This document shows positions 32,528-44,029 of a stretch of 64,000 nt of DNA, piece by piece; positions within the stretch are counted from its first letter, which is position 1; each line of letters opens with the position of its first letter. The notes beneath the pieces are model-generated. The model did no database searches. It was not told the origin of the DNA and worked only from the letters and a program-made list of their open reading frames with translations. A program made the translations under genes and the position numbers. The DNA comes from Reticulitermes speratus (taxonomy: Eukaryota > Arthropoda > Insecta > Blattodea > Rhinotermitidae): positions 20,524,635-20,588,634 of the forward strand of contig JAJKFL010000005.1 in assembly GCA_021186555.1 (NCBI GenBank), read 5' to 3'.

Positions 32528-32529
32528 AT

Positions 32530-32930
32530 TTTTTTGTTGGAAAGCTACTAAACCTTGTGGCAGACTACGTTTCTTATATTTGATTGTATACATATTACAT
32601 GGAAATTATTTAAAATAAGAGTTATGTATGTATGAATAAGATTTATATTTTATATCTTATATACACATAACATTATGTCTAGTGGGCTATTATTTAAGGA
32701 AGTGGATAACACTATTTTGAGGTTAATATAAGTTAGATTTAATAGTAGACATTTTCGGACCAAAATATAAAGTTGAATACAATTCTGACGGTGACTATAA
32801 CCTCAAGAATATATTCCACTGACATACGTCGAGTCGTTTTGTGAGTGGAGTATGCAGACACACAGATGCTACCCTTGATTAGTACTTTAGTTTTAAACTA
32901 AGAACTATGGCACTTACACATATGGTCGTA
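32530..32930. other. unassigned AT-rich DNA
   Basis: An imperfect AT-rich hairpin lies at about 32618-32672; nothing else is recognised. Confidence 0.4.
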
Positions 32931-32932
32931 AG

Positions 32933-33148
32933 CAACGTTGCCTCTAATTTTTGTTTACAGCTGCGAGGAACTGCTACTGCTCTGAGCAGAAAATGTTTAC
33001 ACGACCTGACGACTGTGCGGCGCTTTACAACTTTTTTTTGTAATATGCATAATAAGAAAACTGTAGTTGCGCGGAAAAAATTCGGTGTGCGCGGGAGCAT
33101 TTCAGTTACTGCGCCGCCGAGCACCCGCGCAGCTTAAAGGGAACATTG
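32933..33148. mobile_element. hAT-like MITE with 8-bp duplication
   Basis: The left terminus 'caacgttgcctctaa' (32933-32947) is mirrored by the right terminus 'ttaaagggaacattg' (33134-33148), about 13 of 15 positions matching. Flanks 'gtcgtaag' (32925-32932) and 'gtcctaaa' (33149-33156) agree at six of eight positions and fit the hAT target consensus nTnnnnAn. The 216-bp element is GC-richer than its surroundings near the right end and encodes nothing. Confidence 0.75.
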
Positions 33149-33149
33149 G

Positions 33150-33640
33150 TCCTAAATTTAATTTCAAAATAATGCTGCATGATACAGAATTTTGGAACTA
33201 AATGGCCTACAGACTGTTTGATGTAGACACCATTTTTAATTTCATTTTGTCACCTTTTGTATTATCAGTAAATGTTTAGGCACATGCAACATATATGTCA
33301 GCGTTTCACAAACTGTGGTCCGCGAAATATTTGTGGGTTGTCTGTGGTGGTGCAGTAAATGCTTTCTTTTATAGACCAGGTATTATTATCTTTTTATATT
33401 TTCTACCAGCTTTTCTTCTAGGCATTGTCGCGTGCTGTCGGCAACTACATCGAACAAACGAAAACGTGTGTCCTATAAGTAATGCATATTAAAAAGCTGC
33501 TAATTTAAACACGTAGTCTAGTAAACATTTGCGCACCTGAAGAGAAAAGCATAGGCTGAGGGTTTTATGTTGCTCATACCGTGCGTATTTTTACAATTAA
33601 TACATCATCATTGTTAATGTCGGTCCGTTTCTTCCTTGTG
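33150..33640. other. unassigned DNA, possible hAT scrap
   Basis: 'cagcgtttcacaaactgtgg' (33300-33319) followed by 'tccgcg' resembles hAT-type termini that read 'tttc.aaactgtggtccgcg'. No partner end was found. Confidence 0.35.
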
Positions 33641-33644
33641 AAGG

Positions 33645-34010
33645 TTTTGTGAGTAGGTTAGGATGTCCCCTGCATAGGTCACCGGCCTTTGGCAGGGGAA
33701 GTCTAGTGGTGGGGCTGCCACCTTCATGCCTCTAGACCGGCAAGGTTTTCTGTTGGGGTGTGCTCATCTAGCTGATGGGGCTCAATTTTAAGGCGCTGGA
33801 CATTCGCCTGCACTCTCTCCCGTCTGCTGCAGTGTATTGCATTACCCAGGGTCACGCGGCTTAGCCTTCGTGAACGCGGGAGTAGGATTTGTCGACAGAG
33901 CCGCAGATGTTTTTGCGGTTGGTTTTCTCAGGAGTTATGAGTTTTACGTATCAACATCTGAATAACCCCTGAGACCATATGAGACCGCAATTAATACATC
34001 AACCAACAAA
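33645..34010. repeat. GC-rich repeat-like segment of unknown class
   Basis: Conspicuously richer in G+C than its neighbours, with a structured text ('tccctgcataggtcaccggc', 'gtggggctgccaccttcatg', 'ggacattcgcctgcactctc'). It has no open frame and I see no second copy here. It abuts the foldback element at 34041. It may be a LINE or LTR fragment; class unresolved. Confidence 0.35.
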
Positions 34011-34040
34011 TGCTCTTAATAAAATATAATTAATATGAAG

Positions 34041-34230
34041 TATTAAACTCCTACACGTTTCGGCACCGAGGTGACGTCCTCAGAGATTTTTTAAAACAAA
34101 TGAATATAAGCCCAACACGTTAATCTAGGGCAATGCAATACCTAGATTAACGTGTTGGGCTTATATTCCTTTGTTTTACAAAACTCCTTGAGAATGGCAC
34201 CCCGGTGCCGAAACATGTAGGTTTTTAATG
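34041..34230. mobile_element. long near-perfect foldback element
   Basis: Arms of about 87 bp (34043-34129 and 34141-34227) are separated by 11 bp. The inner 28 bp of each arm (34102-34129 and 34141-34168) are perfectly inverted. The outer parts share 'cctacacgtttcggcaccg' versus 'cggtgccgaaacatgtagg'. A central 'aggtgacgtcctcagag' equivalent is diverged between arms. No coding capacity. Confidence 0.9.
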
Positions 34231-34269
34231 CCTGTCGTTAATTGTATTTCATTAAGTGCATTTTGGTTG

Positions 34270-34720
34270 CTATATTAATAGGTTGAGGGTGTTCGAGACG
34301 AGGGTGCTGAGGGTGATGTTAGAACCGAGAGGGAAGAAGTAACAGGAGGCTATATCATATTGGATATTGAGGAAATATGATTGCCACACTTCCACCAAAC
34401 ATTAGTAGAATTATGAAATCAAGGAGAATGATAGGGCGGGTCATATAGCACGCGTGGGGTGAAGAGAAATGCATACAGAGTTTTGATGGGAAAACCTTAA
34501 GGATATAACCAATTGGAAGATCTAGACGTGGATAGAAGCATAATATTAAAATGGATCTTAAAGAAATAGTATTGCGGGGCGTGGACTCTATTAATTTGGC
34601 TCATATTTCGGACGAGTAGCTGGCTGTTGTAAACACGGTAATGGACCTTTAGATTTTATAAGATTCGAGAAAGCTTTTAGTAGCTTCTCAAGAAGGACTC
34701 AGCGCCATGGGGTTAGGTAG
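34270..34720 (+). pseudogene. LINE-B ORF 3'-end relic
   Basis: Starts at 'RVFETRVLRVMLEPRG' (34275-34325). A broken 'MKSRRMIGRV' region near 34410-34440 follows, then 'RNAYRVLMGKP' near 34465-34500 and 'NIKMDLKEI' near 34542-34570. The end is 'VVNTVMDL' near 34625-34650 plus a 3' UTR to about 34715. Collinear with 14334-14790. Several stops and shifts. Confidence 0.8.
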
Positions 34721-34724
34721 CAAA

Positions 34725-36060
34725 CACATTTTCTTTATAATGCCGAAGGCATGAGTAGGTGAGTGCAGTCAAAAAGATAGTCTGCAGGGCCATAATGGTT
34801 TGTTCAGGTTGTCCACGGTGTTTAATTATTTGGGCAACTCTAATATATCTTGCTCCCCTTATGCGCAACCAAGTGGTCATGACTAAAGTATCAGACTGTA
34901 CACAACATCGGTCAGGCATAGCATGTTGAAGGGAATTATATGCTTCACTTCTGTCTGATTACACACATAAAAATTAGATAAGTGCGATCGTTATGTGCGA
35001 CGCATAAACTTCAGAACTACACTACATGTTCGGGAGTGTAATAATTAGATTTAACTGCTATAATTATTCGTATACTGTAACCAAAATAATTTACATCCAC
35101 AAGCGTATTTGACTTCCAGGAACGTATTCTTGGAACTACTTTGAGGCATGTATAATAAAATCAAATTAAAGTTCAGTTTTACCGCTCACGTGGGCGTTAC
35201 GACTGGCGTAGTTTGCTTTTATAAACACAGACACACACCCAGCGTTTGTGTGAAATTGGCTGAAAGGAAAGATGGTGGAGGTCACTATTCCATTTGGCAG
35301 AAATTAGATCGGATAACTGCACGTTATATAACCTTTAAAGGACAAATTTGTTCATTCCTCTAATATCCGCAGTGTAAGGTGTTCTCGCTTTTACGACATA
35401 ACATGGAAAACCGTCGCAAGTCATATGTCTCTCCTTCGCACATTAGTTTAATTTATGGTCGCTTTCCCAGCCGCGGTGTGGAACCAAGGTTTTACTTCAC
35501 CAAAAGAAAGATGAGATATATGGAACAATAAACGTGCTATTAAAATAATCCCATAGAGCAAAGTCCCTCAGAAGCTGATGGTCGCTCAGCTGGCCAAAAT
35601 TTTTATCATCTTTTATGTGACTCGAATTTTATTGCCGTGTTTACAAGAGCCTACTTCTCATCTGTCTCTTAAAACAGTTGAATCTAGTCCACACCTTAAA
35701 ATTTATTTATTTAAGCTCCACGTTAATATTATTTTCCCATCCATGCTAAGGTTTTTTTAATTTGTTACAGCACATCATTCTTCTTTATCAAATTTCCGTA
35801 AACACTTTTATCGCTGCCATGCGTGTTACATGCCCATTCCATCTCAGGCTCCTTGATATTATCACCTTATTGATATCTGTTGAAGAATGAAAATTATAAA
35901 GCTTTATATTATGTAAGTTTCGACCTTCCTTTCACTTCCTACCTCTTTGTTCCAAATATTCTCTTCTGCTTCCTAATCGTGAACTTCTTCAAGCTATGCT
36001 CTTCCCTTATGAGACTAATCTTCATTGCCTAGCAAAACAACACCAATTATAGATTTCTTT
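34725..36060. other. unassigned DNA
   Basis: Near 35830-35850 the minus strand has a weak LINE-like 'GM.HAW' pattern. No other recognisable content. Confidence 0.35.
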
Positions 36061-36064
36061 ATGG

Positions 36065-36200
36065 TAATCTATAAGTGACGGTCCCTCGTCCAGAGGAGTC
36101 CTACCGACTGTGGTGTGTCTAATGTGTGTGACCATGAAACCTCGACGAAACGAGGAGGCCCAGGCCCATATAGGGCTGTCGAGCCATAGAAAAAAATCTA
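36065..36200 (+). mobile_element. SINE S1, 5'-truncated
   Basis: Carries only the 3' part: 'ctcgtccagaggagtcctac' (36087-36106), 'tgtggtgtgtc', 'gaaacctcgacgaaacgagg' and the end 'gagccatagaaaaaaa' (about 36180-36195) with an A-rich tail. The tRNA-like head is missing. Confidence 0.8.
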
Positions 36201-36204
36201 TGTG

Positions 36205-37075
36205 ACCCATACAGACCTGCTGGTAAGTAGCTGCATCATTAACTTCTGCGGTTATTGAAAGGAAATAAAATGAACTATTCACATAGACTTAATAATGAAT
36301 GCAGACTGTACCACATGACAAGTCATTTGCAGCGAGTGTGTTGCCATTGTGCTAAGTAATTTGAGACTTTATACCTCTGAGAAGTAAATAATTTTGATTA
36401 AATTTGCGTAAGTAATGAATAGAAATTGTAGAAACAAACATTGTTTAAATTCTTTTATCCATATTGTCATAAAAGTTGTATTTTAGTATCTATCTATATA
36501 TATATAGTGTTTATATCTGTCTTTTGATGTGTTTGGAAACGATATCCATTGTTAACTGACGCTGTGATCAAGAGAGTATGGAATGACACAGTTTAGATTT
36601 TTGTTGAGGAATTCGAATTAGTGACAGACAGTGAGCAGTTTGATGTCAAAATTAGATCACTTGAAAGTGCAGGTTTTCAATAACAACATAAATGATAATA
36701 ATAATAATAATAATTTGTGACATTGACGGGGCTAATTTTAGTAACAGTAACACCAAGGTAGTTGCTTAAAACGTTATCTGTAGGCTACGTAGATTTCTTC
36801 CTTGCAGAATTAAAAAAATAAGTGTCTTGTGAAGTTACATTTACCCGATAATTGCTACTTGACACATTACTTCCGTTCCCTTTGTCCTTGGAGTTTCTAG
36901 CTTGATCACACACCTGCGGACTCTTTTATAAAGTATTTATGTTCTGAAAATATATAAAAGTAGTTTGTCAAAGCTCAGACATTGCACAATGTGATTGGTG
37001 CGGAGAAAGACTGTAACATTTCTATAAATATTCACATACAACAATGTCATCAGTTCAGTGTTTCGTGAATTTTTC
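36205..37075. other. unassigned DNA with short (ATA)n
   Basis: (ATA)n at 36694-36714 and a short (TA)n near 36492-36505. Otherwise unique-looking. Confidence 0.5.
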
Positions 37076-37079
37076 ATAA

Positions 37080-37625
37080 AATAACAAGACAGGCAATGTA
37101 CATGTAACGTAACGTTGAGACGCCATCGCGTAACCATTGTTGCCGTGGAGAAGGAACAAGTATTAAATAATCTGAGTGTGTGTCTGTACTTTGCCTTAGT
37201 TATCCGGCATGTAAAGTGCATGCGCTGTATTACATTGTCATGTGTGGCCTGTCAGGATCTATTTTTTTTTTCACATTATCTCATAAAAGGTACGAATTTC
37301 GGAAAAACGTTATTGAACGTAAAATATGTGATTTGATTTTCTCTACAACTTTTGTCTGAAAAGTTTCTCATTCTAAGGAGAATTCAGCAAGATATCATAA
37401 ATTTCTGTACGTAAATTATCCGCTATTCTTGTCAGATTTTAATAATACTTGAATTATCTCGCCAGATTTTTGAAAAATCTTCGATTATCAAATTTAATGA
37501 AAATCCTTCCAGTGGGAGCCGAGTTGTTCCATGCGGACAGACGGACAGAAAGAGAGACGGACGCACAGAGAGAAATGACGAAGCTAATAGTCGCTTGTCG
37601 CAATTTTGCGAACGCGCCTAAAATT
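37080..37625 (+). repeat. ~550-bp interspersed repeat, copy 2
   Basis: Collinear with copies 1 and 3 from 'aataacaagacaggcaatgt' through 'cgtaaccattgttgccgtgg', 'ccggcatgtaaagtgcatgc' and 'ctcattctaaggagaattca'. It continues with 'agtgggagccgagttgttcc' and 'cggacagacggacagaaaga', to 'gcgaacgcgcctaaaat'. Confidence 0.9.
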
Positions 37626-37629
37626 ATTT

Positions 37630-38685
37630 CTGCATAAAACCCAACTGTTTATGCTTTTTTCCCTGAGGAACATCTTTAAACATTTTACATAATACCAAGG
37701 TAGTAAAAGTGTAGGTCCGTATCTTTGAAGTATGATACCGAATAATTTAAATTTAAGGTCATAAAGCGAGAGTTTAGTCTGCGAAATTTATGTTTACCTC
37801 ATGCATACAGAACAATCAAAGTGGCAGTTAATGTATAATATATTGAACTATTTTGGGTTACAATACTGTGTTGACTGTACGGTAGCAACGTATGGTGCAT
37901 AATAAGGTGAAAATAAACTTACTCGTTGAAATTGTAACCGTCATATTAACATCGGACGACAGCTGTTTGGACCATGATTGATTTACTGAACTCTCTGCTA
38001 CGGAATTTTTTTCTTGGATAATAACACCATTCCGATAGCATCTGTTCCATTCCCTCGGCACTTCGAATTGAAGCAGTCGCAGTTGGAGAACAGAGCTTTA
38101 AGGTCAGTTCTGTTTATTTCATTGTAGAGATGCATCAGTTCACTGCCCGGACATCATGACGCCTCCTGATGCTGTAACTTTATGCCGTTTTAAAAGCTTC
38201 ACAGTTTTCCTAACCAATTTGGAGTGCTGTTTCAAAAGGAAGATATATTTGAAGTTGAAGGGTTGAAGAGACTTAAATAGGGATTGCCACATAGAATGAT
38301 ACAACTTAATTCTTACGCGTCTTTTGCACGAATCTAACAAACAGATTTTGATGACGTCTGGGACTGTGGGACCGAGATTCAGCATTAAAATTTCCCTCGT
38401 GGGGAATTTTACTTTCTTTCATATCTACCCAGTATAAGCAACTTCATATGAAGATGAAATCTAACTACGGATATTCAATATTGGATTGTCTTATAAAGGT
38501 TAGCACATAATATATATTATACGTGTGAAATTGTATTTGAAATGTTTTTGTGTGGAGAATATTTAAAGGAATATAACTTAACAGTTAACATTTACATCAG
38601 TGCCACGAGAATCAAACGAAAACGAAGAATACATTCCACTGTCATTTCAGTATCAGACAACCATCTTTTTCTTCTTCTGTGTCTC
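37630..38685. other. unassigned DNA
   Basis: No repeat or gene recognised. Confidence 0.4.
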
Positions 38686-38689
38686 CACT

Positions 38690-38930
38690 ATCATAGAAGG
38701 ATAAGCGCCTCCCCGGTTGCTCTCCTCCATTCATCTCTCTCCTGCTCTACTTGTTTCCAATTAACATTTCCCATCTTTCTTACGTCATTCTGTACATCAT
38801 TTTTCCATCTAGCCTTTGGTCTCCCCTTAGGTCGTTTTTGGTATAAGTTGGCTTGATATATTTTCTTGGTGTTTCTTGCATCATCCATCCTTCAGGACAT
38901 CATGCTTTCCTAAAATGTAATTTTCTGTGT
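38690..38930 (-). pseudogene. LINE ORF C-terminal fragment (another family)
   Basis: The minus-strand frame (Met at 38888, stop at 38691) has 'GRPKARWKNDVQNDVRKMGNVNWKQVEQERDEWRR' in two parts, then 'EALILL'. This is the terminal segment of RTE-like polyproteins, where a basic G.P..RW..D and a Trp-rich NW..V..DR..WR motif close the ORF. The wording differs from LINE-A and LINE-B. Only about 65 codons are open; the rest is lost. Confidence 0.65.
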
Positions 38931-38934
38931 GTCT

Positions 38935-39885
38935 TGGCTCTGAATGTACTTAAAATCAATCCTTTGAAGCCTGAAATTAGTATAAACGACTTTTTTAAAG
39001 CAGGCTGAACTTCAGACAAAACACACATTCCCACTACAGGGAAAGATCAGTTAATGTCGTTTAGGGAGATAACAACTGCACGTTCTAAGGATTGACCGAA
39101 CCAATAAATACACCACATGGACAAAATACTGAATTCAGTTAATGTTAAATCTGCCCTTTATACTGCGCTGTGCTTTAAGGATCAAGTACAAGGACAGATA
39201 ATTAATCCGTTTGTTATCGATTAGTCTTTTCAAAAATAGACTTCTATGTTAGTCTACGTGGCGAATTTTTGAAACTAGACGAAAGATGTACACTGTTCGT
39301 TGCATCTGTCTTGCTGCAATGACATGTCAGGGTCATGCTATAGCAGTGCGAATATAAGATGTTTATACGTTGCAGTTGGACAGTAGGCTTAAGTGGAATC
39401 ATTTTGTTTATTATCCTGCACTCTGCGTCTGCGTGTCTTGCATGTTACATACCTGGTGCCGGGCTGATCGTGATGTCAGTGATTAGCACCCATCACAAGC
39501 AAGCTGGTTGACGAGTAGTCTTTGATTGTTCAATCTGTTACTGAACAATTTTTATAACACTTGTCGTAAGGCAGAAGAGACAGCGAAATGTGGCGTCTAA
39601 ATTTTCGCTGTCCGCGTCTTATTCTGGAGGTCGCGCTTTCTAAACTCGATCCCTAAATCGGCTATCGTGACTGCAGTTTATGTGATTTTGCGCTGGCGTG
39701 ATGCCTAAAAAGTCTAGTGCCGCTTTCTTACACATCCTCTTTAATTTGAAATATTTCATTTACAGTCTGGTCATAGTTTTACGCTGTATAATGTAACTGA
39801 TTGGAATAGGGTCGATAATGTACCAAGAATCAATTTATTTCTATATGGGCATATACAAATAATAACAGGATAGGTATTAACTGTG
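38935..39885. other. unassigned DNA
   Basis: No repeat or gene recognised. Confidence 0.4.
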
Positions 39886-39894
39886 CTAATGAAT

Positions 39895-39995
39895 GTTCCA
39901 GTTTTATGGCATATAACGCCTCTTAGATTTATGCATCAGTACAAAGCTTCGGAGGATCTTCCTGCCTACATATTCAGCATCATCCAGAAAGGACC
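39895..39995. mobile_element. half copy of 'gacgccgtgtag' family
   Basis: 'tggcatataacgcctcttag' (39907-39926) and 'aagcttcggaggatcttcct' (39944-39963) follow the order of the family's left arm and core. Diverged, with no opposite arm. Confidence 0.45.
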
Positions 39996-39999
39996 CTCC

Positions 40000-40550
40000 G
40001 ACATGTCGGTAAATGGCGACATATCGCAAAAGACTGAATTCCTTATTCCACTTCACTTGGGCTCTGACGATGGTCTGTTGTATTCAGAAGCACACTTGTT
40101 TTTTTTTTACTTTGTCCATTGTTTCGGAAGCAAGCTCGGCTTCTCTCTTCAGACGCAAACCCCTCTGGTGGACCCTCACATAGAACTATTCTTAGCCACT
40201 TGGCCAGGCTGTGTCTAAGAGGCCCAACAGAGAGGTGTTGCACCTGAGGACGGAAGCAGAGCTGGCTTCCGCAACGTGGTGTTTTAATTGTATAACAGAT
40301 GATGGACACAGTCCAAAGAAGGAAGGGAGTTTGTAGATTCTTTGAGAGTTGTTTCGTTTGTGTAAATAGTCCGAGGGCCTACTGACAGTCGCGGTTGTGG
40401 ATTGTTGCACTAGAGGATGGTAACTAAAGAATGATTAACACCGTGAAGCAGAGTCCTCCTTGACAGGCTGATAATAGCTCAGGTAGCGAAGAACTTTGTC
40501 GCATTTTATGGAACCCGAATATTCATTGCTACGTCAGAGTTGCGGTTCTC
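40000..40550. other. unassigned DNA
   Basis: No repeat or gene recognised; chance frames on both strands. Confidence 0.35.
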
Positions 40551-40554
40551 ACAG

Positions 40555-40645
40555 CGGTGACAGCACTATCTTCTTCGGGAATATGACGCCATGTAGATAC
40601 ACTTTCGGAGGAACCTGCTGCCTCCATTGTCAGCATTGATAATTT
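40555..40645. mobile_element. half copy of 'gacgccgtgtag' family
   Basis: 'ttcttcgggaatatgacgcc' with 'atgtagata' (40570-40598) is the left arm. 'ctttcggaggaacctgctgc' then 'ctccattgtcagcatt' (40603-40638) is the core. Confidence 0.65.
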
Positions 40646-40649
40646 TTTG

Positions 40650-41195
40650 CCTTTCCTGTAGCCTGTGTCTGTAATATTATTATGTGTATTGCCATCAAAC
40701 ACAACACAACTTATGAAATTCATCAGTGAATGCTACATGTTTCTGTTTTAGAGACCATTATCAGGCAATAAAATACATGACTTAAAAGATAAGTATATTT
40801 GCATGGAAATGTTTAGAAATTTTCGAGAGCCCACAAATTGTTACTTTTCTTAAATTGACGTAGAATTAAACTGTACATATCTAATAATTATCATATATAC
40901 AATTGTTTTTTAAAAAATTTTTCATATAATTCTTAAGCTTATTAAAGTTGTGTTGATTCTTTATTGTTTGGTTGGCTTGAATATTCATTTGCCTGGTGTA
41001 ATGTGTTCTTGAGGCGAACGTGATTTTTCTGGAACCCAATATGTAGTTGTTATATTTGTAATAAATAATAAAATTGTTTCAATTCTTGGGAATTTTATGT
41101 ATGTAAGATCTGGAAGTGATGATGTTGTTGCTTACTTACGGTTTTTTTTTACATATTTGTTGACATTTGGTGTTCGTTAGGTTGCATTTATGACC
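40650..41195. other. unassigned AT-rich DNA
   Basis: Nothing recognised. Confidence 0.4.
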
Positions 41196-41204
41196 AGGGT
41201 CACT

Positions 41205-41310
41205 GTGTCTTTAAGGTAACACTCTTCTACTCTGAACATGGAGTCTGCGGGTTTCTCCCAAATTTTGACAACCATCTACTAAACTACATGTCGTCGTATC
41301 CAAAAATACA
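41205..41310. mobile_element. right-arm fragment of inverted-repeat family
   Basis: 'aaccatctactaaactacat' with 'gtcgtcgtatcc' (41270-41301) resembles the right arm seen at 26510-26535 and 60400-60425. Confidence 0.4.
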
Positions 41311-41314
41311 GTAA

Positions 41315-42110
41315 TCACTGTTCCTTGCCACGTCCACCACAGCCCGACTTTGGTCGTATTGTGAATAGGGCTGACAACATAAACCGTTGAGAGTGGTGGG
41401 TTGAGAATTACATAAAGTCATCTTATTCCGTCATCCGGCCAGTATTTATACCGAACGCCTAAGGGATATACGAGTAATCCAGAGCGTTTCCACTACACCA
41501 CACTTCCAAGTACGGTCCTGTGGAACTCTAAAATGTGGGTGCCCCTCGTGATAGAATGGTGGCATGGGTGCTGCAGCTTTGTGTTGAAACAAGGCAGTCA
41601 GAGAGAACATGGAAACTGTACGGACAGGGGCCCTTTCTGTGTTCCCCAAGTGGGGGGCCGACACACACGCGCGAGTAATAAAACGAAACCCATGAGTAAG
41701 TAACTTACGCTATCCTTGAACCTTCTCCTAACATGATCTTCTCAGATACTTAAAATCACAATTTGGCTTCTCAAGCGTCTGGAACTGTCAGTATTGACAA
41801 ATTCAGAGATGCTGAAATGTCGGAAACGATATTTCCTTCCCACAAGTTTCCAGCATTATCATGCGATATGTATATAGGCCTACATCTACAGTTAAAAGTG
41901 TTAATTATAGTTTTCAGAACCAATTAAGTGGTCTGTAGTGCAAGAACTGTCACGGTACAAATTACTCACGGCTACCTGCCTTGAACCAAGAAGCAAACAG
42001 GCACTGTGGAACGGGACGTCGCAGTACGTCTTGGGAATGAAACTGCTTCAGCTTACAATTTATTTTATTTGTTATGGAATGTATTAGAAATGAAGCCCCA
42101 TTGCTTTTTA
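41315..42110. other. unassigned DNA
   Basis: No repeat or gene recognised. Confidence 0.4.
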
Positions 42111-42116
42111 CTGAAC

Positions 42117-42537
42117 TCCCTCCCTCCCTCCCTCCCATCCTACCAACCTACATACATACCTGACTCACAGACAGACAGACAGACAGACAGACAGACTCAC
42201 TGACAAACGAACAAACACACTAAGTGGCTGATTGACTGGCTAAGTGGGGCTGACTGATTAGCTAAGTGACTCAACAACTGACTCATTACGCGTCTCCCTA
42301 ACTGACTGACTGAAGTGGTACTGTGTAGGTTTTCTGCGAGAATTTCCCTCTCTCCCCCCCCACCAATTCCCCATACTCACCCACCAATAAACGTGGGTAC
42401 AGTAGGCTCATTTGAGTCCGCGCTGCCAAGGGACTCAATCTGAAGCAATATCGGCATCTACAATTAAAAGTAACTAACTAACCAAGCAACCAACCAACCA
42501 AGGAAGCAACCAACCAATCAAGCAAGCAACCAACCCT
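42117..42537. repeat. cluster of tetranucleotide repeats
   Basis: (CTCC)n at 42117-42138 is followed by (CAGA)n at 42168-42196. Decayed GACT/CTAA-type units run to about 42312, a C-rich run lies near 42353-42362, and (AACC)-type units occur at 42471-42536. All tracts keep a four-base period with different motifs. Confidence 0.85.
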
Positions 42538-42824
42538 ATAGTGAGGGTCCTCATGCCGAGAACTAAGAATCGCACAGTTTTTTTTCCCAAGAACTGGCAA
42601 ACTAAGTTTCATAAATCCTACTACTACACTCTATTTTGAATCCTTTAAGCCAATCTATGCCGTCACAGTGTAGTTGTTTAAAATCCTCTTCTTCTTCTTC
42701 TTATGCTCCTCAAGGGGTTTTTTTTTGCAATGCTACGGACGTATCGCAGCCTTGAGGGTTATTTTGCAACCCTGTGATGAAGATGATTAGTTTTTTTTTG
42801 CTTGCAATGGAGCACAAGTGGATT

Positions 42825-42985
42825 GAAATTGACCGGGGAAAACCGAAGTACCCGGGAAAAAACCTGTCCCAGTGCCACTTTGTCCACCACAAATCCAACA
42901 TAGACTGACACGGGATCGAACCCGGGCCTCCGCCTCCTCAAGGCTTACACTCGCGCCTCTCCCAATTTCATAGTCGTCATCTGTT
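42825..42985 (-). mobile_element. tRNA-derived SINE (family S3)
   Basis: The minus strand carries the B box at 42914-42923 (reverse complement of 'gatcgaaccc') with a GC-rich stem, and the head towards 42980. The body runs down through 'gtccaccacaaatccaacat' to 'attgaaattgaccggggaaa' (42824-42843). Shares order and wording with 5541-5720. Frames across it are artefacts. Confidence 0.7.
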
Positions 42986-42989
42986 AGCT

Positions 42990-44025
42990 TGACTACCCAC
43001 ATCTTTATGTCATTTTATACTCTACCAAGTTCATCACTTATCGTTTTCCCGAACATATGGAAATAGGATCTGTCTTAGGCAAGGCGAGTCGGACGAATGT
43101 GACGCCACTTTATTTGCGCTGAAATACGGTACAAATGCTCCGTCGTGCTGTGAGTCATGGAGAGAAGGTCATTAGTGCGTGTAAGAAATGTATTGTGTTG
43201 GTCAAAGAGAGCTATTTTTGGAACAATTTGTATAATATATATGTATCATGGTAAATATGTCGCTGAAGTCTTGTAATAAATACCCCTCGTCAACAGTGTC
43301 ATGTAACGGAAAAATATACTGAATTGTGGAAGAATTTAGAGCAACATGTTTGGTGCTGAGCAAAAAAAAAAGTATAAACCTTGTGTTTTCTCAGATGAAC
43401 GCTGCTTTGCACTAAGCAGGCACGCAAACAACAACTCTTGGTGTTAATGAAAACCGCATGCAGTTCGTGAAGTTTCCTTTACGTGACCTTAAATTTCAGT
43501 GAGGGCGCGCAAATCATACGTACCGTGTCTTTGGAAGAAACAAATTTTGACAATGGCGTTGATTTACTCCCTGTACCATTATTCGGGGAATTAATAGCAC
43601 GAGGGTAAAAGTAGGGCAATCCACTTTTTTTTTTGTAGAAATTTAAAACAATTTTCGAAGTAAACCGTTAATCTTCGAAGACAATCGCTTCGTTGTGTGT
43701 CGAGAAATACTTTCAGAATGTGTGAGGCCTGCTTAGATGTTGGAGGTAGGCACTTCGAGACTCGTCAGTGAGTTAAGATATATCGAACAGCACGCCGAAA
43801 ACGGACTATATGCACGGCAAATGCATCCTTTGGTATGCGGTAAAGCTGCCGTGACAGCTGACGTGATAGGGAAGATACTAAATATAAACACTTTAATTAA
43901 ATGCAAACCTCGGGACTACGTCATTCTGCATTCTACGAGTATAAAGATAAGTTAACCATCTATTTTATTGTAATTACTAAAGCAATAGTTAAGTTATCCC
44001 GTTGTCTTCAGTTTTAATTTTATTA
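42990..44025. other. unassigned DNA
   Basis: A 72-codon plus-strand frame (43737-43955) is not recognised. Confidence 0.4.
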
Positions 44026-44029
44026 ATTT

